From contig JANDJI010000002.1 of assembly GCA_024331125.1 (NCBI GenBank), positions 1 to 64,000 on the forward strand: a DNA stretch of 64,000 bases. The letters run 5' to 3'. This document shows, one piece after another, positions 46,249 to 52,729 of the stretch. Within the stretch, counting starts at the first letter, position 1. Each line of letters opens with the position of its first letter. Below the pieces are notes generated by a model that worked only from the letters and a program-made list of their open reading frames with translations, ran no database searches and was not told where the DNA came from. The translations under genes and the position numbers were made by a program. The DNA is from Nitrospira sp. (lineage in GTDB: Bacteria; Nitrospirota; Nitrospiria; Nitrospirales; Nitrospiraceae).

Positions 46249-47049
46249 GTGAGTCTTCCAAGCGAATCGTCATGGGAATTCGTCGTCCTGATGGGGCTGT
46301 TAGGAAGCCTGGGCGCGTTGTTGCCCACCGCGCTTGTTCTGCTCATTCCGGACGGCTGGCGGCATCGGGTGATGCCGTACCTGCTGAGTTACGCCACCGG
46401 CACGATGTTGGCCACCGCGATCATCGGATTGATCCCCGAAGCGTTGGAGCATATTCCCGTTTACGAAGCGGGGGTTGCGATTCTGGCCGGACTCGTCCTG
46501 TTTTTCGTATTGGAGTGGACGGTGATCTGGAGACATTCGCACGGAGATCTTCCGGACGACCACCGTCGTTCCCATGGGCACGACCATATCCACAGGATAG
46601 GGAAAAAGACCGGCATGCTGATTGTGATCGGCGACGCGGTCCACAACATGGCCGACGGCGTCGCCATCGGCGCGGCCTGTCTTGCGTCTCCCGGGCTTGG
46701 CCTCGTCACGACGCTTGCCGTGTTGGGCCATGAAGTGCCGCAAGAATTGAGCGATTTCACCATTCTCCTGTCGAGCGGGTTCTCTCGCCGGCGGGCCTTA
46801 TTGTGGAATACCTTGTCAGGGATGGGAACGCTGGTCGGCGTCATCGCCGCCTATGGAGGGCTCGGCTATGCGGAGGCCATCGTGCCCTATGCCCTCAGCG
46901 TGGCGGCGGCTTCGTTCCTGTATATCGGATTGGCCGATCTCGTGCCTGGTCTCCATGGACGAATGGGGGCTGCCAGAGGGGTCTGGCAATTTGCCATGAT
47001 GATCGCCGGGATGGTGACCATCGCGGCGTTGACCATGCTGCCGCATTGA
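46249..47049 (+). CDS. ZIP-family metal transporter
   Basis: 266 residues with about eight hydrophobic helices. The metal-site motifs of ZIP proteins are present: VHNMADGVAIGAA in helix IV and GHEVPQELSDF in helix V, and a cytoplasmic His-rich loop HRRSHGHDHIH. ZIP proteins import zinc or iron into the cytoplasm, fitting a Zur-controlled operon. GTG 46249 is the listed start although AAGGAG is only 2 bases away; ATG 46291 is an alternative. Confidence 0.9.
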   Translation: MSLPSESSWEFVVLMGLLGSLGALLPTALVLLIPDGWRHRVMPYLLSYATGTMLATAIIGLIPEALEHIPVYEAGVAILAGLVLFFVLEWTVIWRHSHGDLPDDHRRSHGHDHIHRIGKKTGMLIVIGDAVHNMADGVAIGAACLASPGLGLVTTLAVLGHEVPQELSDFTILLSSGFSRRRALLWNTLSGMGTLVGVIAAYGGLGYAEAIVPYALSVAAASFLYIGLADLVPGLHGRMGAARGVWQFAMMIAGMVTIAALTMLPH

Positions 47050-47050
47050 G

Positions 47051-47251
47051 ATGGCGGAGCTAGGCGATGATGCGGTGAGAACCTTGCGGCTCGGCGTCGG
47101 TCGGATTCACCGGCTGGGGCGTGGTCCTTGTCGCGGAGGGCGTCTGATCGCCGAGTGTACGATTCCGCCCGCAAGGCTGGCCGACACGCCGCTCGCGACC
47201 GGCGACTCGATAATCAATATGGTCTCCGTGCGGCAGGGCCTGATGCCGTAG
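47051..47251 (+). CDS. Possible small protein with ThiS-like tail, doubtful
   Basis: A 66-residue frame right after the ZIP gene. The end (PPARLADTPLATGDSI and VSVRQG) recalls the C-terminal half of ThiS/MoaD-type sulphur carriers, but the essential terminal GG is missing and the first half is Arg-rich and unlike ThiS. It may be a decayed gene or chance. The region 47252-47342 holds nothing I can identify. Confidence 0.25.
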   Translation: MAELGDDAVRTLRLGVGRIHRLGRGPCRGGRLIAECTIPPARLADTPLATGDSIINMVSVRQGLMP

Positions 47252-47342
47252 CTCGCTCCGTGTCGATGATCGTGGTGCTCGTGAATGGAGCGATCATTCA
47301 TTACAGGACTTCCTGTGTGGGTAGCAGTGGGTGGCATTGAGT

Positions 47343-48701
47343 ATGGCGTGCTTCTCAAAGTCTGGGTCTGACGACGACGAATGGTCAAGAAGCCGAATTA
47401 TAGAGGCAGCGTCCTCCATCCTGGTCCTCGCCGGAGGCTGGGTACTCGATCCGGGCAGGTGGAACGGCGAAGCGGATGTCTGGATCAAGAACGGCGTGAT
47501 CGACGACGTGGTGTCGCCGGACGTCTGTCCGCCTGCCGGTGCGGTCTGTGTCGATGTCACAGGGCTGCTGGTGTTGCCGGGCTTCGTCGATCTCCATGTC
47601 CATCTGCGCGAGCCGGGATATGAGTACAAAGAAACGATCGCGACGGGAACGGCCGCGGCGATGGCAGGGGGATTCACCTCGATCTGCCGTATGCCGAACA
47701 CGAAACCGGTCAATGATGAACCGTTTGTGACGCGGTTGATCACGATGAAGTCCCGCGAAGCCGATCGTGCCAAGGTGTACCCGATCGGAGCGATTACCAA
47801 GGGATCGGCCGGACGTGAGTTGAGCGATTTTCGAGCCTTGAAGGAAGCCGGATGCGTCGCGGTGTCGGACGACGGGAGGCCGGTCATGGATGACGAGGTG
47901 ATGCGACGGGCGATGGAGCGAGCTGTGGCGGTCGATCTGCCCGTCATCGATCATTGCGAGGATCTCAGTCTCTCCGGGTGCGGGTGTATGAATGACGGCC
48001 CGATCTCGCGGGCACTGGGACGGGCGGCCATTCCGTCCCGCGCTGAAACGCGGATGGTCGAACGGGATATTCGATTGGCTCGGGAGACCGGAGCCCGGTT
48101 GCACGTGGCCCATGTCAGCACAGAGGCTACGGTCAAGGCGGTTCGCAACGCCAAGCATGAAGGCTTGTCGGTGACGGCGGAGGCCTGTCCGCATCACTTC
48201 ACGCTGACCGACGAAGCGGTCCGTCGATCGGGGCCCGACGCCAAGATGAATCCGCCCTTGCGAAGCGAGCAGGATCGCATTGCGGTCATCGAGGGATTGG
48301 CCGACGGCACGATCGACGCCATTGCCACGGACCACGCGCCGCATGCCGAGTATGAAAAACAGCGGGGGATGGACCGGGCTCCCTTCGGGATTGTGGGATT
48401 GGAGACGGCGTTGGCCCTGACGTTGCGACTTGTCGAGGAGGGTGTCTTGTCTCTGGATCGAGCCGTGCAGTGCTTGACCAGCAAGCCGGCCCGGCTGCTG
48501 GGATTGCCGGCCGGGACGCTGGCACCCGGGGCATCGGCCGACATTGTCATGGTGGATCGCGCGCGTGAGTGGGTGGTCGACCCCGACCGGTTCTACTCGA
48601 AAGGACGGAATACGCCGTTTGCCGGATGGCCGGTGCGTGGTCGGGTGATGATGACCGTCGTCGGGGGACGGATTCGGTATCGGTGGCAGGATGCCGCGTA
48701 A
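47343..48701 (+). CDS. Dihydroorotase (class I type), second-copy candidate
   Basis: 452 residues of the amidohydrolase superfamily. Metal ligands are visible: DLHVHLREPGY, HCED, LHVAHVSTE and ATDHAPHAEYEK. The reaction is carbamoyl-aspartate to dihydroorotate. ATG 47343 was chosen; a GTG 12 bases upstream is also open. Dihydroorotase paralogues are reported in Zur regulons of other bacteria, and its placement here fits; no other pyrimidine gene is nearby. Since its ligands look intact it need not be metal-independent. Confidence 0.88.
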   Translation: MACFSKSGSDDDEWSRSRIIEAASSILVLAGGWVLDPGRWNGEADVWIKNGVIDDVVSPDVCPPAGAVCVDVTGLLVLPGFVDLHVHLREPGYEYKETIATGTAAAMAGGFTSICRMPNTKPVNDEPFVTRLITMKSREADRAKVYPIGAITKGSAGRELSDFRALKEAGCVAVSDDGRPVMDDEVMRRAMERAVAVDLPVIDHCEDLSLSGCGCMNDGPISRALGRAAIPSRAETRMVERDIRLARETGARLHVAHVSTEATVKAVRNAKHEGLSVTAEACPHHFTLTDEAVRRSGPDAKMNPPLRSEQDRIAVIEGLADGTIDAIATDHAPHAEYEKQRGMDRAPFGIVGLETALALTLRLVEEGVLSLDRAVQCLTSKPARLLGLPAGTLAPGASADIVMVDRAREWVVDPDRFYSKGRNTPFAGWPVRGRVMMTVVGGRIRYRWQDAA

Positions 48702-48749
48702 ACCATGGTCATGTATGACGCCGGCGGTCGGAGGGCTTGCATCGTCAAT

Positions 48750-48796
48750 TTGATCGGTGTAAGATGCAGGCCATTATTGCAAATGATTTGCAATAA
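48750..48796 (+). promoter_or_regulatory. Promoter with second Zur-type operator
   Basis: A near-perfect 23-bp palindrome spans 48774-48796: TTATTGCAAAT and the complementary ATTTGCAATAA flank a central G. Its core TGCAA-5 bp-TTGCA (48778-48792) has the geometry of the operator before zur. A weak -35 (TTGATC, 48750-48755) and -10 (CATTAT, 48772-48777, 16-base spacer) overlap it. It should control the ribosomal-protein block downstream. Confidence 0.75.
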
Positions 48797-48888
48797 ATGA
48801 TCAAGGCGTTCCCTCGCGCGACAAGGAACGGAGACGGTCTCCCAAGTGTGCTCGTTGCGAATGTCAACGCGAGACAAACGGAGTCGAC

Positions 48889-49107
48889 ATGTCCGAGTGT
48901 TCAACGCCGCCGTCGGGGTTCATGGCGTTCCTCCCCAAGGAATACCAGGGAGAGTTTTCCCGTGAGTGGATCATGGGTCTGTCGCCGTTCTATGGCCAGA
49001 CCTGTGCGCAATGTTTGACGGTTCAACAGGGGAAGTGGGTCGGCTTGGGGTCGCAAGAATTCGATGAAAGCGCGTTGAAGTGCGAGGCGCGTTATGGCTT
49101 GGTGTAG
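48889..49107 (+). CDS. Small Cys-containing protein, first gene after operator 2
   Basis: 72 residues with four Cys: C4, C39, C42 (CAQC) and C65. SREWIMGLSPFYGQTCAQC gives a possible CxxC metal or redox site. No signal peptide or membrane helix. I do not recognise a family. It starts 93 bases after the operator, with CGGAGT upstream of the ATG, and its end overlaps the next gene by 14 bases, so it should be strongly induced when zinc is low. Confidence 0.6.
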   Translation: MSECSTPPSGFMAFLPKEYQGEFSREWIMGLSPFYGQTCAQCLTVQQGKWVGLGSQEFDESALKCEARYGLV

Positions 49108-49432
49108 CGAAGCAGCGAGACCGATGCAGGGCCGATTGACTCGAACGATGCTCATGGCAGCCGTCGCGATTGTCTACGCGCTGGTCGCGCTCTCTCTGCC
49201 GTGCCTGCTGCTCGATCACGCTTTCGCCATGCAGGCGGGCGACGAGCATCATTCCGGCCATGACGTGCATGCTTGGCTCGAATGGGCAGCCGGCTCGTCG
49301 CTGGCTGATCCTCCGTCTCCCTCACTCCCTTCGCTTGCTCCGGTGCCGGCATCGCCCGTTCCATCAGTTGTGGTGCGTGCTGTTCTTCCGGGTCTCGCCC
49401 ACTCTTTGCGCGGTCCTCCCGCGCTTGCCTGA
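49094..49432 (+). CDS. Small two-helix membrane protein with His-rich loop (family A, copy 2)
   Basis: 112 residues. Helix 1 is at about 20-40, followed by LLDHAFAMQAGDEHHSGHDV and AWLEWAAGS, a Pro/Ser-rich linker, a second hydrophobic stretch, and the end SLRGPPALA. Shared motifs with the protein at 41614-41916 (LLxHxFA, EH, DVxAWLxxAA, SxRGPP) show paralogy. The loop carries four His within about 15 residues and probably faces the periplasm. ATG 49124 is an alternative start. Function unknown; zinc sensing, buffering or transport assistance are possible. Confidence 0.7.
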   Translation: MAWCSEAARPMQGRLTRTMLMAAVAIVYALVALSLPCLLLDHAFAMQAGDEHHSGHDVHAWLEWAAGSSLADPPSPSLPSLAPVPASPVPSVVVRAVLPGLAHSLRGPPALA

Positions 49433-49550
49433 ATTCACTGTCTGGCAACCTGTTGCCGAAGTCACCCAACGGTTCGCTGTCGGCGTGCTCCCTTGATGTC
49501 CTTCCAGGGAGGGTGTCATGGCGCTGACTCATGACCGAGGAGGAATCATC

Positions 49551-49781
49551 ATGTTTGAAGAACGACGTCGTCGCGTGATTGACGACACCACACCGGTGGA
49601 TTGGAAAAACGCGGAGTGGCTGCGCAAGTTTCTGACGGACAACGGGCGGATCCTGCCGCGTCGTCTGACGGGCAACAGTCTGCAACGACAACGGGAGATC
49701 GCTCGCGCCATCAAACGGGCGAGACAGATGGCGTTGCTCCCGTTCAGCGGACGGTCCGACATCGGCGGGACCAGGTCGTGA
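49551..49781 (+). CDS. rpsR: Ribosomal protein bS18, Cys-free paralogue
   Basis: 76 residues. [20 protein letters not shown] and [20 protein letters not shown] match the S18 core. There is no cysteine, so the zinc-binding (C+) form is ruled out. GAGGAGG precedes ATG 49551; ATG 49518 gives an 11-residue extension. Zinc-free paralogues of this kind replace C+ forms under zinc starvation. The housekeeping copy should lie elsewhere. Confidence 0.9.
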   Translation: MFEERRRRVIDDTTPVDWKNAEWLRKFLTDNGRILPRRLTGNSLQRQREIARAIKRARQMALLPFSGRSDIGGTRS

Positions 49782-49817
49782 TCATCATTTCATCGATCGC
49801 ACTCGAGGAGGTCCTTT

Positions 49818-50123
49818 ATGGCGAAGCTCAGCAGTGTGCTGCGCAACGAAAAACGCAAACAGTTGGTCGCCAAGTATGCCGAGCAGCGGAAGGCGTTGAA
49901 AGCCGTGATCAAGCGCCCGGACAGTACGCCTGAAGAAAAACAGGAGGCGCAGCGGGCGTTGAACCGCCTGCCGCGCAATTCGTCGCCGGTTCGGGTGCGG
50001 AATCGCTGCGCGGTATCGGGCCGCGTGCGAGGCTATCTGCGGCGATTCGGCATGTCGCGCATTGACTTTCGATTGCTGGCGCTCAAGGGGGAAATCCCCG
50101 GCGTCAGGAAATCGAGCTGGTGA
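49818..50123 (+). CDS. rpsN: Ribosomal protein uS14, long (zinc-free) form
   Basis: 101 residues, the long form without CxxC pairs, ending [30 protein letters not shown] is the typical core; the single Cys is also present in the E. coli form. The short C+ form of about 61 residues would carry CxxC-CxxC. GGAGG precedes the ATG. It fits a zinc-sparing set with the neighbouring genes. Confidence 0.92.
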   Translation: MAKLSSVLRNEKRKQLVAKYAEQRKALKAVIKRPDSTPEEKQEAQRALNRLPRNSSPVRVRNRCAVSGRVRGYLRRFGMSRIDFRLLALKGEIPGVRKSSW

Positions 50124-50148
50124 ACCCGCGGAGCGAAAGGGGGTATCG

Positions 50149-50511
50149 ATGAAGCCGGGTATTCATCCGACGAACTACCGTCCCGTCGTCTTCCATGATG
50201 TGGCGATCGACAAACGGTGGATCATGATGTCCACCGTCGAGACTCATGAAACCACAGTGTGGGAAGACGGCCGGACTTATCCGCTCTATCGAGTGGAAAC
50301 ATCCATGTATTCGCATCCATTCTACACAGGCACTCAGCGCATCGTGGATGCCGAAGGACGAGTTGAAAAATTCAACAAGAAGTACAAGCTCCCCGGCAGG
50401 AAGGACCAGCTCTCGGGATTGACCGGAGACCGTCTGGTTGAGTCAGCGGCCGGAATAAGCGGCCAGCTTGGAGAACAGTGTGCTCCCGTGGATGCTCGCC
50501 GGCGGGTGTGA
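50149..50511 (+). CDS. rpmE2: Ribosomal protein bL31 type B with C-terminal extension
   Basis: 120 residues. [19 protein letters not shown] and [20 protein letters not shown] match type B (YtiA/RpmE2) L31, which lacks the zinc-binding Cys of type A; the only Cys is near the C-terminus. Typical type B proteins end at about 80-90 residues, after the VEKFNKKY stretch; here about 35 further residues follow. AAAGGGGG lies before ATG 50149. The extension may be real or a read-through of a drifted end. Confidence 0.88.
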   Translation: MKPGIHPTNYRPVVFHDVAIDKRWIMMSTVETHETTVWEDGRTYPLYRVETSMYSHPFYTGTQRIVDAEGRVEKFNKKYKLPGRKDQLSGLTGDRLVESAAGISGQLGEQCAPVDARRRV

Positions 50512-50523
50512 AGGGGGCTGTCG

Positions 50524-51711
50524 ATGGGCAAGGTGAGCGTGATCGTAGTGTCGGGGTTCGTCGGCGCCGGCAAGACCACGGTCTTGAACCGTCTTGCTCA
50601 GGAAATTAGGCCGGCATGAACTGCCGTTGTGACAGAAACCGGTTCCGTCTGGATGCCGGAGGAGGGGAGCGCCGGTCCGTCCTGTATCCGCGATAGCATC
50701 CATGATTCTTGTTCGTGGCGACGATACCTGACCGACATGATCATCCAGGTAGCCCATCGTGGGGGGTGCGAAACCATTCTTATCGAAAATTCCGGCGGGA
50801 CGGACCCGTTGCTCGTTGCGGATCTGTTCGAGGCTCACACGCCCGATGGCGAAAGGCTGTCGGCGGTTGCCCAGCTTGATCAGTTGATCACCGTCATCGA
50901 TGCCGAACGGTTTTGGCTCGATTATGAATCGGGAGACACGTTGGGAGAGCGGGGAGTCGGCCGGGGGCCCGATCATGAACGGGCTGTCGCCGAGCTGCTT
51001 GCGGATCAATTGGAGTGTGCCACCGTGCTCGTGCTGAACAAGTGCGATCGTGTCAGTCAGGAGGAACAGCGGCGGCTTGAACGGTTTCTTCGGCGCGTCA
51101 ATCCTGATGCGCTCTGCGTGGCGGCGTCGCAAGGAGAGCGTTGCCCCTCGGTGAGTGTGCTGCCGTCTGGGGGGAACAAGCGACAAGTGAGACCAGGATG
51201 GATGCGCCTGTTAAGCGGCGACCTGATGGCCGATGAAGAATGGGCCATCGATGACCTGCTGGTGTATCGAGCGAGGCGCCCCTTTCATCCGATGCGATTC
51301 TGGCAGTTCATTCAAGACGAGTGGCCGGGCGTGCTGCGCTCCAAGGGGTACTTCTGGATCGCCTCGCAACCCAAGACCTGTTACCTGTGGTCACAGGCCG
51401 GTGCCAACTGCTTGTACGAACGATTGGGCCGTTGGTGGGCGGCGATTCCCGATCGCCATTGGCCGAAGGAAGAAACCGCGCTCTCGGAACTGCGCAAGGT
51501 GTGGGACTTGGAATACGGCGATCGCCGGATCGAGTTGGCCTTCATCGGGGATCAGATGGATCGTCCCGCTTTGAGGAGACGGTTGGACGAGTGCCTCTTG
51601 ACCAGGGACGAGCTGTGCCTGGACGAAGAGCTCTGGCGCGCGTTTCGAGATCCGTTCAAAAAAGCGAGCTGGGAGAAACGGCATGGTCGATCGCAATGGC
51701 GGCATCGCTGA
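50524..51711 (+). pseudogene. YciC/ZagA-type COG0523 GTPase gene interrupted by in-frame TGA
   Basis: The frame starts at ATG 50524 with AAGGGGG upstream and encodes P-loop GFVGAGKTT, then stops at TGA 50617-50619 (codon 32). The same frame continues for 363 codons with IVSG-like signals lost but clear homology: ENSGGTDPLLV, LVLNKCDRVS and the YciC-type C-terminus (RRPFHPMRFWQF, GDRRIELAFIGDQMDRP). The CxCC region is degenerate (about SCIRDSIHDSCSW). CGA to TGA at codon 32 would restore Arg and a normal frame. A GTG at 50629 could start a P-loop-less product. Interrupted gene or sequence error. Confidence 0.7.
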
Positions 51712-51753
51712 CAGCCGCCGTGACGGATCAGCGAAGCTCGAAAGGAGGAGATC

Positions 51754-51990
51754 ATGGGACAATATTGTCAAGTGACGGGCAAGCGACCGGTGTTCGGCAA
51801 CAATGTGAGCCACGCGAACAATAAAACCAGGCGGCGCTTTCTCCCGAATCTGCAGCGGAAGCGCTACTTCTTGAAGGAAGAAAACCGCTGGATCACGCTC
51901 TCTGTCTCGGCTCACGGGATGAAAATCATCGATAAGAAAGGACTCGCCCGGGTGGTAGCGGAGATGCGGGCGGCCGGAGAGAAGATTTAG
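51754..51990 (+). CDS. rpmB: Ribosomal protein bL28, Cys-poor paralogue
   Basis: 78 residues. [20 protein letters not shown] and [11 protein letters not shown] are the L28 signature and resemble the proteobacterial zinc-free form; only one Cys is present, so no CxxC pairs. GGAGGAG precedes the ATG at good distance. It belongs to the ribosomal set under operator 2. Confidence 0.93.
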   Translation: MGQYCQVTGKRPVFGNNVSHANNKTRRRFLPNLQRKRYFLKEENRWITLSVSAHGMKIIDKKGLARVVAEMRAAGEKI

Positions 51991-52012
51991 CTGAGACAAG
52001 GGAGGGGGGATC

Positions 52013-52171
52013 ATGCGTGAGGTCATCGCCGTCGCCTGTATCGGCTGCGACACGCCGGGCAAGTCGGTCTATTGGACGACGAAGAACAAGAAGAATGATC
52101 CGGATCGGATTGAGCTGAAAAAATACTGCCCCTTCTGCCGAAAGCACGCGGTGCATAAGGAAAAGCGATAA
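52013..52171 (+). CDS. rpmG: Ribosomal protein bL33 with zinc-ribbon cysteines
   Basis: 52 residues: C9/C12 (ACIGC) and C39/C42 (YCPFC) form the zinc ribbon of the C+ form of L33, and [13 protein letters not shown] and HKEKR are family motifs. In contrast to its four neighbours it has kept both pairs. GGGAGGGGG lies upstream of ATG 52013. It is shorter than most annotation cut-offs. Whether it is the only rpmG copy cannot be seen here. Confidence 0.92.
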   Translation: MREVIAVACIGCDTPGKSVYWTTKNKKNDPDRIELKKYCPFCRKHAVHKEKR

Positions 52172-52303
52172 GAGCGCTTACACGCTCCTCGGCTCCACGG
52201 TGCCTTGGCGACCGGTGCTCAGCTTATCTCGCTCGGCGCAGGCGATGGTCTTCATTCCCAGTTTTTTGATGGGAGGGTGAGGGGAGAGATATCTCTGCCA
52301 CGA

Positions 52304-52486
52304 TCACCAACGAGTTTTCGTTTGGTTCGACGATGTGTGGGTGTGAATGAGCCGATGGGCTCTCTGGGTCAAGCGCTGTCGGCGGGCCAGGCGGGAGGCG
52401 TACACCAACTGACTGCCGCAGGCGAACCAAAGGAACGGGGGGGCGAAAATTCCGATCATCACGAGCAGCAACAGTTTCGTCAGCAT
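52304..52486 (-). CDS. Small single-helix membrane protein, 60 aa
   Basis: 60 residues: MLTKLLLLVMIGIFAPPFLW as hydrophobic helix, then a basic tail (SRLARRQRLTQRAHRL). GGAGG lies 5 bases before ATG 52486 on the minus strand, which is good evidence for expression. A larger in-frame start upstream is unlikely. It is divergent from the sensor kinase gene. No family recognised. Confidence 0.5.
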   Translation of the reverse strand: MLTKLLLLVMIGIFAPPFLWFACGSQLVYASRLARRQRLTQRAHRLIHTHTSSNQTKTRW

Positions 52487-52729
52487 GAAAGCCTCCGCTT
52501 GGTAAGGTGCTACGTTCCTATCGGTTGCCCCAGGGAAAAGATTGAGCCTCCCGGTCATGCCCACCACGTTCGGCTTATTGGACAAATCGACCGTTTGGAA
52601 AGTGTGAATCGGCAGTTCATGGAGGAACCGTTGAGCTCTTAATAGAGCTGCTGAATACTTCACCCGGTACTTCGCCAAGGGACGAAACGCTCAAGTGGCC
52701 AATTTGATAAGGGAAGAAAGCGTCGCGTG

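Noticed and set aside
50617..50619. Selenocysteine reading of the in-frame TGA
   Set aside because: The position is not a Cys in the COG0523 family, no obvious stem-loop follows at once, and a CGA to TGA change explains it better.
52205..52642. A 145-codon plus-strand frame before the sensor kinase
   Set aside because: No ribosome-binding site, low-complexity product; the opposite strand has a better-supported 60-aa membrane gene.
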